From Alviniconcha marisindica (Eukaryota > Mollusca > Gastropoda > Provannidae), in contig JABMCL010000188.1 of assembly GCA_018857735.1 (NCBI GenBank), forward strand, positions 2,422,001-2,486,000: a stretch of 64,000 nucleotides of DNA. The letters run 5' to 3'. The notes beneath the pieces were generated by a model. The model saw only the letters and a list, made by a program, of their open reading frames with translations. It searched no databases and was not told where the DNA came from. The position numbers and the translations under genes were made by a program. Positions 45,700 through 57,709 of this stretch are shown one piece after another; the first letter of the stretch is position 1; each line of letters starts with the position of its first letter.

Positions 45700-47710
45700 C
45701 AGTAGACCATTACACAGTCCTGCAGCTTTCAGCACAGCAAAGGAATCCGCCAGTAGACCGCTGCTGTTCTTGAAGTACTTTTTTCATCACATTTCTCTGA
45801 CAGACCATTATCCGTCTCATACAGCTTTCACTACAGCCTTTTAATAGACCATTGCACAGTTTGTGCCTCTTTCACCACAATTGTCTCAAAGACCATTACT
45901 CAGTTTTGCTTCTTTCATCAGTCTTCTAATAGACCGTTACCCAGCCTGTACCACTTGTTACCACAGTCCTCAAATAGACCATTACCAAGTCTGTACCTCT
46001 TATTACTACAGTCCTCCAAAAGACCCTATCTGCGCCACTTTTTAAAACTGCAATCCACTAATAGACCATTACCCAGTCTGTACCACCTTTTACATCAATC
46101 CTTTAATAATTAAACCATTACCCAGTCTGTGCCTCTTTTTATATCAGTCCTCAAATAGACCATACCCTGTCTGTGCCTCTTTTTTCTTTTCTTTTTCTTT
46201 TATCACAATCTTCTAAGTTCTAATGATGAACCATTCTCATAGATCATTACCTTGTCTGTACCTCTTTTTACATGAATCTGATTACTCATTATCCATTCTG
46301 TACCTCTTGTATTACAATTCTCTGTACCACTTTTTACCACAATCCTCTCACAGACCATACCATCGCAATCTTCTAATGATGGACCATTCTAATAGATCAT
46401 TACCCTGTCTGTACCTCTTTTTACACCAATCCTCAAATAGACCGTACCCTGTCTGTGCCTCTTTTGTTTTTCTTTTTTTGTCGCAATCTTCTAATGATGG
46501 ACCATTCTAATGGATCATTACCCTGTCTGTACCTCTTTATACATCAGTCTGATTACTCATTATCCAGTCTGTGCCTCTTGTATCACAATCCTCAGTACCT
46601 CTTTTTACCACAATCCTCTCACAGACCATTACCATCACAATTTTCTAATGGTGGATCATTCTCATAGATCATTACCCTGTCTGTACCTCTTTTTACATCA
46701 GTCTGTTTACTCATTATCCAGTCTGTGCCTCTTGTATCACAATCCTCTGTTCCTCTTTTTACCACAATCCTCTCAGACCAATAGCCAGTCTCTGTCTCTT
46801 CTTACCACAATCCTCTAACACTAACAGACCATTACCCAGTGTGTGTCTCGTTATACCACAATCCTCCAAGAGAACATTACCTACTCTGTACCTCTTTACC
46901 ACAATATTCTGTTTGACCATTACCCGGTGTGTGCCTCTTTTTACCACAATCCTGTACTAGACCATTAACCAGTGTGTGCCTCTTTTTACCACAATCATCT
47001 AACAGAACATTAGCCAGTCTGTTTTTAACAGTCTCATCTGCTCATAGACCACTACCTAGTCTTTGCCTCTGTGTACATGTTTTCAACACAGTCAAGTCCA
47101 CTGGTAGACCATTACCCAATCTGTACCACTTTTACCACAGTCCTTTAACAGACCATTACCCAGTCTGTACCACTTTTTACCGCAATCTTCCAGTAGACCG
47201 TTACCCAGTCTGTACCACTTTTTACTGTAATCCTCTTTAAGACCATTATCCAGATCATGCTTGTTTTTACCAATACCACATTCTTCTTATAAACCTTTGC
47301 CCAGTCTGTACATCTTTTACCACAGTCCTGTGGTCTGTGCCTCTTTATACAGTCCTCAAACAGAACATTAACCTGTCTGTTTTTAACAGTCTCATCTGCT
47401 GGTAGACCATTACCCAGTCTTTACCTCTTTTTACCACTGTCATGTGAAAGACCATTACCCAGTCTTTACCTCTTTTTACCACTATCCTGTGACCACTACC
47501 CAGTCTTTACCTCTTTTTACCTCTATCCTGTGAAAGACCACTACCCAGTCTTTGCCTCTTTTTACCACTATCCTCTGAAAGACCACTTACCAGTCTGTGC
47601 CTCTTTTTACCACTATCTCTGAAAGACCACTACCCAGTTTGTGCCTCTTTCACCAAATCTCCAGCAGACCATTACAGTCTGTGCTTCTTTTACCCCTGTC
47701 CTCTAATAGA
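45700..47710 (+). repeat. Degenerate 40-45 bp minisatellite, about 2 kb
   Basis: Units around agaccattacccagtctgtg and cctctttttaccacaatcct. Old-looking: high divergence between units. Confidence 0.9.
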
Positions 47711-47814
47711 TAGTTTATGGTGCTTTCTCCACAAGCACGGTTCTCACAGCACAGTTCTCCTTCATGAGTGCTTGAAGGTTCCTAGCTGCTTCTGTGTTCA
47801 CTCCCCTGTTCCCA

Positions 47815-48425
47815 TCAGGATAGCAAATTCCACTCTGACTCCACATGTTCCCATCAGGATACCTCGATTCCACTCTGACACCACATGTTCCCACTAGGAT
47901 ACCTGATTCCACTCTGACATCACATGTTCCCCTCAGGATACCTGATTCCACTCTGACATCACATGTTCCCCTCAGGATACCTGATTCCACTCTGACATCA
48001 CATGTTCCCATCAGGATACCTGATTCCACTCTGACATCACATGTTCCCATCATGGTAGGTGATTCCACTTGGACATCACATGTTCCCTTCAAGATAACTG
48101 ATTCCACTCTGACATCCCATGTTAACATTAGGAGACCTGATTCCACTCTAACATCACATGTTTCCCATCAGGATAGCTGATTCCACTCTGACATCACATG
48201 TTCCCATTCAGATAGCTGATTCTACTCTTGACATCACATATTCACATCAGGATACATGATTCCATTCTGACATCACATGTTCCCATTCAGATAGCTAATT
48301 TTACTCTGACATCACATGTTCCCATCAGGATATCAGATTACACTTTGAACATCACATGTTCCCATCAGGATACCGGATTCCACTCTGACATCACATGTTC
48401 CCATCAGGATACCAGATTCCACTTT
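47815..48425 (+). repeat. 39-bp minisatellite
   Basis: tcaggatacctgattccact, ctgacatcacatgttccca; about 15 copies. Confidence 0.94.
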
Positions 48426-49000
48426 GTTTATGTGTATCTGCTTCTGTTTTTATCCTCACGTTTGCTTAAAGGAGGAATCTTCCGCTTCTGCTGTAAGTCA
48501 TTTCATCTATGCACGCACACGTGTACCCTTGGAAACTGCTGGCTGTACTTTATATAGAGTGCTTCATATTCTGCCTCTGTATGCATAGATTTGCTGCTGT
48601 GTGCTGTTTATAAACTGTTTCATATTCTACCTTTGTTATTGGTATTAATGATCGCTTTTATATAGCGCTGTTCTGTCTTACAGTTTCTTTGTACGCATAA
48701 AAACTGTACTGTGTATAGACTGCTTCATAATCTGCATGTGTATGCATAAGAAACTGTGCACTATTTATAAACTGCTTCAATTTCTGCTATGGTATGCATA
48801 GAAACTGTTAGATTATTTATAGAGCGCTTCATACTCTGCTGTCTGGTATCTTCATCATGCTTTGGTCTAGCTTCGCCCTTACCACAATGCATGCTTTATT
48901 AAGAAATAAGAGAAATAACTGAAATTTCAGCTTCTCAACCTCAAGGTCATGGAGGAAAAATGAATCTCATCAGTGTGAAAACACAAGAAAAAGTAAAAAT
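48426..49000. other. Intron, weak repeats only
   Basis: Loose recurrence of gcttcatattctgcctctgt and gtatgcatagaaactgt, and a short SINE-tail-like block (gcttttatatagcgctgttc) near 48650. Confidence 0.5.
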
Positions 49001-49009
49001 GGCTTTGCT

Positions 49010-49735
49010 TCATTAGGTAGACTGAATTGTCTAGCCATGTGAAGCTTCAGACTAAGATGTTACATCACTTTATAAATGGAATTTGAGCCACATGAAGCTT
49101 CAGACTAAGATGTAACATCACTTATATGATGGAATTTGAGCCTTGTGAAGCTTCAGGCTAAGGTGTAACATCACTTATATGATGGAATTTGAGCCATGTG
49201 AAGCTTCAGGCTAAGGTGTAACATCACTTATATGATGGAATTTGAGCCTTGTGAAGCTTCAGGCTAAGGTGTAACATCACTTATATGATGGAATTTGAGC
49301 TACATGAAGCTTCAGACTAAGATGTAACATTACTTATATGATGGAATTTGAGCCACATGAAGCTTCAGACTAAGATGTAACATTACTTATATGATGGAAT
49401 TTGAGCCTTGTGAAGCTTCAGACTAAGATGTAACATCACTTATATGATGGAATTTGAGCCTTGTAAAGCTTCAAACTAAGATGTAACATCACTTTAGAAT
49501 GGAATTTGAGCCACATGAAGCTTCAGACTAAGATGTAACATCACTTTAGAATGGAATTACAGCCATGTGAAGCTTCAAACTAAGATGTAACACGGCTTTA
49601 TAATGGAATTAGAACCATGTGAAGCTTCAGACTAAGATACATGTAACATCACTTTATGATGGAATTAGAGGCATGTGAAGCTTCAGACTAAGATGTAACA
49701 TCACTTTTTGGGGTAAATGGAATTTGAGCCTTGTG
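49010..49735 (+). repeat. About 53-bp minisatellite
   Basis: gaatttgagccttgtgaagc, ttcagactaagatgtaacat, cacttatatgatg; about 13 copies. Confidence 0.93.
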
Positions 49736-51118
49736 TAACACCATGTTATTGGGTAAGTAGAATTGTGTGGCCATATAGAGTTTTAAACCAAGGTGTAACA
49801 GCACTTAGTATTTTGCAAATAAAATAGTCTGGCCATGGCTTCAGATAAAGATGTCACATCACTTTAGTGAGTAAATGGAATTGTGTAGCCGTGTACTGAT
49901 GTAGACCTTTAAACTAAAATGTAACATCACTTTATTGGGTAAATGGAATTGTTATGGTGACTCTCAAACTAAGACACAGCATCAGTTTTGGGTGGTGCCA
50001 TTGTGGGTGTGCTGCTGCTTTTGAAAGGTGTAGTCCTTGTGTGTCAAATTTGGTGATTTTTACATCATCATTAAGTATGTCGATATGCATCATTTGTAAT
50101 GCTTGGGGTGAACAGGGAACACTGTGCTTGCAGAATGAGTGCATTGCGTTTCCATTTAATATCAAGTTTGCTTGTGTTGATCTTTGTATGCTTTTTTGTT
50201 TAGTGGGACTCTTTATTACCTCTTGAAGTCAGCCACTCTGACTCTGCTTGTGCTTTTAAAACTGCTTTCCAGACCCATTTCTTCAGGTCCACTTACTTCT
50301 CATCTCTTTCCTCTGTCTTGGTGCTAAGCATGTTATCCGCAAGGAAAAGCGTTGTACGTAGCTGCTGGTTGTGTGATTGTGGGGGTGTGTGCTGATCCGA
50401 TAACAGTTGCTACTGGTGTTGAGTGTTGGTTTTCGGAAGAGTGTGGTGATATGATGTGAGAGTTTTTGGGGACAGTGCATTTACTTTTGTCATAATTAAA
50501 AAAAAAAATCTATGTAGTTCCTTGCCCATCCACCTTTTTGTTTTTGTTTCATTTTTTGTGCTTATGATTTTGGACACGTACGTATCTATTGTAAAATGCA
50601 TTATGCTCAGTGCAGTTAACATGTTACAGAACTCTTCCTTTTTCTTCTGCACTTTGGGAGGTGTTTGGAATGATTGTGTAACGGTTTCATGAGCAGTTCA
50701 TGATACCAAATCTTCAGACTGTATATTATAACTTGGCTGAAGGTCACGGCAGATGGACTTGCCAAATTTTGCAACATGAAAAAAGCTAAGTTTGGTGCAA
50801 TACACTTATAGAGTCTGCTGTAGTTATTGATGAAACAAGTTTTGGTGCTGAACAAATCCTCATTTGGATTCTCTGCAGTCACCTCATTCCCTGTGTTCTG
50901 TGGTTTGGGTGCCACAGGGAGCACCTCTGTCTTGTCACACTCACAACGTTCAAAACCAAATACAGGCTTTCTCTTTCTAAAGTCCTTGTATGTAGAACAA
51001 ACTCCCTCACAACATTAGACAATCTTCTACTTCATCTACTTTAATATTATCTCTGTCAGCTCTCACTTTTTAAGCAATAACACCCTTCTACAAAACTGTA
51101 CTGCTAAATACCTAAGCC

Positions 51119-51119
<1 letters not shown>
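49736..51119. other. Intron; one weak LINE-like remnant
   Basis: 49740-49950 holds diverged outliers of the 53-bp family. At 50240-50300 a frame reads SACAFKTAFQTHFFRSTY, resembling the C-terminal FK..L..HLF block of a LINE (weak). Nothing else recognised. Confidence 0.4.
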
Positions 51120-51194
<75 letters not shown>

Positions 51195-51195
51195 G

Positions 51196-51249
<54 letters not shown>

Positions 51250-51279
51250 TGTGGTGTGTGGATGTGTGTGTGTGTGTGT

Positions 51280-51337
<58 letters not shown>

Positions 51338-51400
51338 TGCATGCATGCATGTGTGTGTGCATGTGTGTGTGTGTGTGTGCATGCATGCATGCATTCATGT
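51119..51400. repeat. (TG)n microsatellite
   Basis: TG with ggatgtg and gcatgcat interruptions. Confidence 0.96.
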
Positions 51401-52085
51401 GTGTATCTTGAGTTTGGGAGAGAGAGTGAGAGAGAGAGAGAATGGAAATAGTTTTGATCTAAAATGTACTTGTATTTTTTAATGTAAGCAACTTACACTC
51501 ATTGCGGAGAGGTGCAGATAAATATTCATTAGAATTATTTCTTTCTTCACTCTGTTTATCTTATAGTCTTTGTGGTGTTTATCTGTGCCATATGTATTCT
51601 TTCTCTGCATATGATCACAGGCATTATTATATACCTAGATACCTGCATCTTTGTTTCGTGTCACCATACCTGCCATGTGTAATGATAGTAAACTGAACAC
51701 TTGTATAATATACAATCATAGTGTACAATATACAATCATAGTGTCACTGTCTGTGACTGGGTATCTCATATAGCTTGACAGTAAAACTAGAGATAAAGAT
51801 GGCATGATTAAAATCACAATATTTTGGAAACATGTCTTCTTTTTGATTGTGTATTACTGTTGCTACTGTACTGTGAACATTTAAATTATATTCTTGTCAG
51901 TGCGCTTGTAAAGTTTCATAGTTTTTCCTGGGTTGAAGGTTTGTTCTTGTATCTTTGCTCCTTCCATACTTCTTCCTGTGTGTAAGATATAATTTCACAG
52001 TTAGCTGAGCATGTTGGCGACACAATGATTAGGATATAATTTCATGGCTGAGGATGCTGGCATCACAGCATTTATTGTTTCACAT
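51401..52085. other. Intron, nothing recognised
   Basis: AT-rich unique sequence. Confidence 0.5.
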
Positions 52086-52189
52086 TTAGCTGAACATGTC
52101 GGCGGCACTTTGACAGTTAGTTGAGCATATTGGCATCACAGTCCTTGGGATCTGTGTAGCAAGACAGCATCTCAACGTGAAGACTTTCA

Positions 52190-53105
52190 TGGGCTGCTGA
52201 TTCAGTAGTAAAGCCAAAGGCTGGAACACCAGATGGTGCTGATTCAAAAGTAAAGATAAATAATGGAACACCAGATGGTGCTGATTCAAAAGTAAAGATA
52301 AATAATGGAACACCCGATGGTGCTGATTCAAAAGTAAAGATAAATAATGGAACACCCGATGGTGCTGATTCAAAAGTAAAGATAAATAATGGAACACCCG
52401 ATGGTGCTGATTCAAAAGTAAAGATAAATAATGGAACACCCGATGGTGCTGATTCAACAGTAAAGATAAATAATGGAACACCCGATGGTGCTGATTCAAA
52501 AGTAAAGATAAATAGTGGAACACCTGATGGTGCTTACTCAAACGTAAACATAAATAATGGAACACCTGATGGTGCTTACTCAAACGTAAAGATAAATAAT
52601 GGAACACCTGATGGTGCTTACTCAAACGTAAAGATAAAGAACAGAACACTTGATAGTGTTTACTGAAAAGTAAAGATAAAGAATAAAACACTTAATAGTG
52701 TTTATTCAAAAGTAAAGATAAAGAATAGAACACCTGGTGGTGCTTACTGAAAAGTAAAGATAAAGAATGGAACACCTGGTGGTGCTTACTGAAAAGTAAA
52801 GATAAAGAATGGAACACCTGGTGGTGCTTATTTAAATGGAACACCTGATGATGCTTGCTCAAAAGTAAAGATAAAAAATAGAACACTTGATGGTGCCTAC
52901 TCAAAAGTAAAGATAAAGAATGGAACACCTGACGGTGCTTACTCAAAAGTAAAACTAAGCAATGGAACACCTCACGGTGCTTACTCAAAAGTAAAACTAA
53001 GCAATGGAACACCTCACGGTGCTTACTCAAAAGTAAAACTAAGCAATGGAACACCTGATGGTGCTTACTCAAAAGTAAAAATAAAGAATGGAACACCTGA
53101 TTATG
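52190..53105 (+). repeat. 43-bp minisatellite, about 21 copies
   Basis: gatggtgctgattcaaaagt, aaagataaataatggaacac, ccg on the left. On the right gctgattc becomes gcttactc and later units use aaactaagcaatgg. Clear spread of variants along the array. Confidence 0.95.
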
Positions 53106-53444
53106 CTAATGTGAGATGAAACTCTTTTCAGTGTTCCTTGTTTTATTTGGGAAATAAATTTGAAGATGTTTCTTTCTAGATATGTATGCCTACTGTTTGT
53201 GAGCATGTGCAGTCATTGCAAATCTGTTTCATTTTTACATAGAGATGTATGCTAATGTTTTTGTATGCTTTCTGTGTAAATGTGTACATTCTTGTGAAAC
53301 ATGTCCGTTTGTTCTCTGGCTGCTTTCAGTGTAAATGTGTCACATTTTGTGAAACATGCCTGTTTTGCATGCTTATCTGTGTGCATGCTAGTGAAATATG
53401 TCCAATGCAAATGTGTGTTGTTAAATATGTCCATTGGTTCTCAG

Positions 53445-53602
53445 GTCCAGCAACTGGAGCAGGATCTCTCCCTGATGGTTACCAAGGCAACAACAGCGGA
53501 GCATCAGCTTCAGCAGGCAGAGGTCAACCAGACGGAGCTGTCCGAAAAATCCCAGAAGCTGGCATCTGTCCGCAATCAACTGGAGGGAGAAAAACTGCAG
53601 AG
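53445..53602 (+). CDS. Coiled-coil gene, exon 21
   Basis: 52 codons plus AG: VQQLEQDLSLMVTKATTAEH, continuing to NQLEGEKLQ. The acceptor is tggttctcag and the donor ag|gtaggt; phase 2, matched by exon 22. It follows the longest intron (about 8.9 kb). The G-rich array starts within 20 bp of the donor. Confidence 0.88.
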
Positions 53603-53619
53603 GTAGGTCAGCCCTGGGG

Positions 53620-54450
53620 TGGGGTGGTGTGGGGACTGTGGAAGCAGTTCCATTGGCAACTGCAGGGGGGGGGGGGGGGGCTGTGAAAGCAGTTCACTGA
53701 CATTAACTTGGGAGGGGGGTGGGGACTGTGGAAGCAGTTCCACTGGCAATTAACTTGGGGTGGGGGTGGGACTGTGGAAGCAGTTCCACTGGCAATTAAC
53801 TTGGGGGGGGGGGGACTGTGGAAGCAGTTCCACTGGCAGTTAACTGGGGTGGGGGGGACTGTGGAAGCAGTTCCACTGGCATTTAACTTGGGGGGGGGGG
53901 GGGGACTGTGGAAGCAGTTCCACTGGCAGTTAACTGGGTGGGGGTGGGACTGTGGAAGCAGTTCCACTGGCATTTAACTTGGGGGGGGGGGGGGGGGGGC
54001 TGTGGAACAGTTCCACTGGCATTAACTTGGGAGGGGGGGGGGCTGTGAAGGTCCACTGGCATAGCTGGGGAGGGGTGGGGGAAGAAAAAGTCCCATTTGA
54101 GGGGTGGGGGGGTGTGGGGCATGTGAAATAGTCCGACTTTGGGGGGGTGGGGGCCTGTAGAAGGGGCAAATCAGCTGGGGAGGGGTGGGGTGTACTACTG
54201 CATAAATAAGTCCACATTTGAGGGTGTGGGTGGGGTGTGGGGTACTACTGCTGAAATAAGTCCACCTTTGAGGTGGGGGGTGGGGGTACTACTGTAGAAA
54301 TAAGTCCACCTTTTGGGGGGGGGGGGTTTTAAAGGGGTGGGGGTACACTGTGAAATAAATCCACCTTTGGTAGGGGGGGGGGGTTACTGTAGAAATAAGT
54401 CCACCTTTGAGGTGGAGGGGTGAGGGGTGGGGGAGGTGCTGCAGAAGCAG
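53620..54450 (+). repeat. G-run minisatellite after exon 21
   Basis: Units of gactgtggaagcagttccac, tggcaattaacttg and a run of 6-18 G. The right half switches to aaataagtccacctttgagg plus G runs. Gene-sense strand is the G-rich one. Confidence 0.94.
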
Positions 54451-54637
54451 GTCTGTGGAAGCGAATCAGCAGCTAACTTGAGGAGGAGGATGGGGTACAT
54501 CAATCTGCAGTCAACTGGCTGGGGGCATCATTTGAAGCAAGCCACAGAACGATAGGCTAGTGTCTCCTTGATTAGCTGTAGTCAGTAAATTCTTCAAGTG
54601 TGCTGTGGATTTTGTATCCGTTTTTTGGTTGTGGCAG

Positions 54638-54809
54638 GACTTTGCTGGACCAGACAGTGGCCGAACTGAAACACCAGGTGTCGCTACTGAAGCAGCGAGA
54701 GAATAAAGTTTCCACTGAGAACAAAGAGCTGCAGCACACCATCCTTGACCTTGAGAATCGACTCAGCGACATTCAGGATCGCAATGACAATTTCAGTTCC
54801 TATGCTATG
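54638..54809 (+). CDS. Coiled-coil gene, exon 22
   Basis: One base completes Arg, then 57 codons run TLLDQTVAELKHQVSLLKQR to RNDNFSSYAM. The acceptor is tggttgtggcag and the donor atg|gtaagt, phase 0. Classic leucine heptads (LKHQVSLLKQRENKV; LQHTILDLENRL). Confidence 0.9.
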
Positions 54810-54879
54810 GTAAGTGAGCTACACAAAACACTTGACATTTGTCAGACATAGCATTGGAGTGACTTGACAAACTGACCTA

Positions 54880-55760
54880 CTTTGTGTTTGTCACCTGTGA
54901 CCGACAGGCTGACTTGCATTCTGTTTGTGAAATGAAGCTTTAGAGATGCATGCAGGGATTTGATGAGAGAGGCAATAGAGGGTTAGTAGTTCTCCTTTGT
55001 CCATCTTGGTTTTATTCCTGTGTTTGTTATATCTTTGGCTGGGTTTTGAAAAAAAACACCCACATCTCTGGGACTCTAGTTTGCCTGTGAGTGGTGTCAA
55101 TACAGTGACATGCGTTTTGACTGGTCTGACTGCAAAGACTGTCAGTACAGTGACTACTTGACATACTTTTTGACTGGTCTGACTGCAAGGATTATCAGTA
55201 CAGTGACTACTTGACATACTTTTTGACTGGTCTGTCTGCAAGGATTGTCAGTACAGTAATACAACTTCACATACTTTATGACTCTGGCATGAATAAGAGT
55301 ACCACGAGTACAGTGACACAGCTTGACATGCTTCCTGACACTGGTCTGACTGAGTTTTGTCACTGCAGTGACACAGCTTGACACTGGTCTGACTGAGTGT
55401 TGTCACTACAATGACACAGCTTGACACACTTCCTGACACTGGTCTGACTGTGAGTGTTGTCACTACAATGACAACTTTGACGTTCCTTCAAACTGGTCTG
55501 AGTATTGTCAGTACACTGACACAGCTTGACATGCTTTCTGACACAGGTCTGACTGTGAGTGTTGTCACTACAGTGACACAGCTTGACACGCTTCCTAACA
55601 CTGGTCTGACTGTGAGCGTTGTCACTACAGTGACAACTTCGATGTTCTTTTAGACTGGTCTGAGTATTGTCAGTACGCTGACACAGCTTGACATGCTTTC
55701 TGACTGTGGTCTGACTGTGAGTGTTATCAACACAGTAATGGATTGACAGACTTTTTGCCG
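54880..55760 (+). repeat. Irregular repeats after exon 22
   Basis: Recurrent gactggtctgactgtgagtg, ttgtcactacagtgacacag and cttgacatgctttctgaca at about 60-110 bp spacing. Confidence 0.85.
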
Positions 55761-55849
55761 ATGTTACCCTTCTGAGCTGGGGTTATTCGTTTCTTCTTTA
55801 GTTTAACCCCTTCACTGTAAGAGACTATCGTCTTTCCTGGTCGACAGGC

Positions 55850-56050
55850 TCAGCATTGCAGGATAGTTAATATACTAATGAAATACATTAATCAGGAATA
55901 TGAGACAAGGTCCAGAACTGCAGAATTTCACTAATGAAGTGTATTCTTCATGAACGAGACAAAGAGCAGAACCGCAGAATTTCATTAATGAAATATATTC
56001 TTCATGAATGAGACAAAGTCCAGAACTGCAGGAATTTCACCTATGAAATA
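55850..56050 (+). repeat. Three-copy repeat, about 60 bp
   Basis: aatgaaatacattaatcagg, gagacaaggtccagaactgc and agaatttcac recur before exon 23. Confidence 0.75.
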
Positions 56051-56153
56051 CATCCTAAGATTCAAACGGCAGAACTGGGCCACAACTGATGATGATGTTG
56101 GTGATGATGGTGATGATGATGGGGAGGGTGGCGCTTGCTTGTTCTGCTGACAG

Positions 56154-56327
56154 AGCCACATGTCGGAGTCGAGCCGCCAGAGCCTGATGGACCAGATCAC
56201 GGGCCTGCAGCACGAGGTCAAGGCTCTGCAGTACGAGCTGCTGACCACCAGCGAAGCGGCGCGACATCGACCTGCAGAGATACGAGGAGCGCAAGCAGCG
56301 CACCAAGACCAAGCTCATGAAGGCTAG
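56154..56327 (+). CDS. Coiled-coil gene, exon 23 (contains a frameshift)
   Basis: The exon starts SHMSESSRQSLMDQITGLQH in phase 0 after ttctgctgacag and reads to TTSEAA. It then continues in another frame as DIDLQRYEERKQRTKTKLMK, ending AG before gtgaag. One extra base lies within 56256-56262 (GC repeat). Removing it gives phase 2, which joins exon 24 as AG+G (Arg). Charged and basic at the end; this is the part that most suggests a conserved C-terminal block. Confidence 0.82.
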   Translation, partial: SHMSESSRQSLMDQITGLQHEVKALQYELLTTSEAARHRPAEIRGAQAAHQDQAHEG

Positions 56328-56334
56328 GTGAAGG

Positions 56335-56755
56335 AGGGAGGGTGATACTGATGGGGGTGGGAGGTGGAGCTGGATGGAGGGAAGGGGGGGGGGGAGGGGC
56401 ATGGGGAGGTTAGGCATTGGTGAGAGGGTGGGTGCTTGAAAACAGAGTAGGGGTGGGGGTTGGTGTAGGGGTTGGTGGGGGTTAGAAAACAGAGTAGTGG
56501 GGTGAGGGGTAGGAGGGGGGGGGGGAAGAACAGTGTGGTGTGTAAGGAGGGTGGGGGTGGGTGGGGGAAGAAACACAGTAGTGGGGTGGGGGGGGGGGTG
56601 AAGGAGGGGTGGGGTGGGTGGGGGAAGAAAACACAGTAGTGGGGTGGGGGGTGTAAGGAGGGGGGTGGGGGGGGGGAAGAAAACACAGAGTGGGGTGGGG
56701 GGGGGGAGGGAGAAGTAAAGGTGTGGGGTGGGGGGCTAGAAAACTGTAGGTGGAT
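56335..56755 (+). repeat. G-rich repeats after exon 23
   Basis: gggtgggggaagaaaacaca and gtagtggggtgggggg recur with G runs, beginning about 10 bp after the donor. Confidence 0.9.
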
Positions 56756-56799
56756 GTGGGTGTATGTGATTGGTTGTGTAGAAAGAGTATTGCTCTATA

Positions 56800-57544
56800 G
56801 CATCTGCTACTGTCACTGGGAGTGTTATTCATTAACCTCTGCTACTGTCACGCTCTGCTACTGTCACACAGAGTATTATTCTGTAACCTCTGCTATTGTC
56901 TTGAGGATCATTATTATTTAGCCTGTACTACTGTGATGTGAAATGTCATTCCATAGCCTCTGCTACTGGCACAGGGAGTATTATTCACAATAGCTGAGAT
57001 TACAGAATAAGTATGTAATCTCAGCTATTGTCTGCAGGAGTGTTGTTCTTTAGCCTTTGTTGCGTAATCTGTAATCTCAATTATTGTCTTTGGGAGTGTT
57101 ATTCTTTAGCCTTTGTAGTGTAATCTGTAATCTCAGTTATTGTCTTTGGGAGTGTTATTCTTTAGCCTCTGTGACTGTGGTGGGGAGTTACTTCTATAGT
57201 ATACTATTGTTACAGGTAATTTCATAGCCTCTGCCACAGCCAAAGGGAGTGTCATTCCGTAACTTCTGGTATTGTCACTGGGAGTATTATTTCATAGCCT
57301 CTGCTGGAGAGGGAGTGTCATTCCATAACCTCTGGTACTGTCACTGGGAGTATTATTTCATAGCCTCTGCTACAGAGGGAGTGTCAGACCATAACCTCTG
57401 GTACTGTCACTGGGAGTATTATTTCATAGCCTCTGCTACAGAGGGAGTGTCAGACCATAACCTCTGGTACTGTCACTGGGAGTATTATTTCATAGCCTCT
57501 GCTGGAGAGGGAGTGTCAGACCATAACCTCTGGTACTGTCACAG
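56800..57544 (+). repeat. About 61-bp array before exon 24
   Basis: Units of taacctctggtactgtcact, gggagtattatttcatagcc, tctgctacagagggagtgtc. The last five units (57240-57544) are nearly identical and copy the exon 24 acceptor and start; the left half is diverged. Confidence 0.92.
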
Positions 57545-57709
57545 GGAGTACTATTCCGTGGAGCGTAACAAGTTCATGGAGCACATGCGCCACATGGACG
57601 ACGACCTGCGTCTGACCCGCGCAGCACTGCAGAAGGAGCTGGAGTGGAAGGACAAGATGGACAGCAACTACAAACACCTGCTGGATGAGAAACGCAACCT
57701 CATCTCCCA
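57545..57709 (+). CDS. Coiled-coil gene, exon 24 (last seen)
   Basis: One base completes Arg, then EYYSVERNKFMEHMRHMDDD continues to LLDEKRNLIS plus CA. The acceptor is gtactgtcacag and the donor cca|gtaagt, phase 2. The protein continues beyond this exon; I find no partner exon up to 64000. The upstream array repeats the acceptor plus exon start (ctgtcactgggagtattatt). Confidence 0.88.

Larger units (their letters stand above)
10463..57709 (+). other. Gene span: long coiled-coil protein, 24 exons seen, both ends outside the window
   Basis: Twenty-four open segments rich in E, K, Q, L and R lie on the plus strand, each bounded by AG upstream and GT downstream. Phases chain correctly from exon 1 to exon 24 except between exons 15 and 16. 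The summed coding length is about 4,050 bp. Heptad-like spacing of L, V, I and M is visible in nearly every exon, so the product should be a rod-like dimer or oligomer. I see no motor, kinase, ankyrin, transmembrane or signal sequence here; an N-terminal domain could lie upstream. Exon 23-24 residues (YEERKQRTKTKLMKARE, then DDLRLTRAALQKELE) faintly recall the C-terminal region of ANKRD26-type proteins, but I would not assign a symbol. Exons are richer in G/C at third positions than the surrounding introns. Confidence 0.85.

Noticed and set aside
50860..50990. LINE fragment around TTFKTKYRLSLS
   Set aside because: Only one short block fits and the neighbouring frames do not support it.
52086..53096. 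201- and 134-codon minus-strand frames (LLLNQHHRVFHYLS repeats)
   Set aside because: 43-bp array interrupted by short indels that by chance keep phase; no non-repeat coding part.
10463..57709. Myosin heavy chain or kinesin gene
   Set aside because: Coiled-coil composition alone suggested it. No motor motifs are visible, exon sizes and the Pro/Ser linker do not match a myosin rod, and no 28-residue zone pattern is evident.
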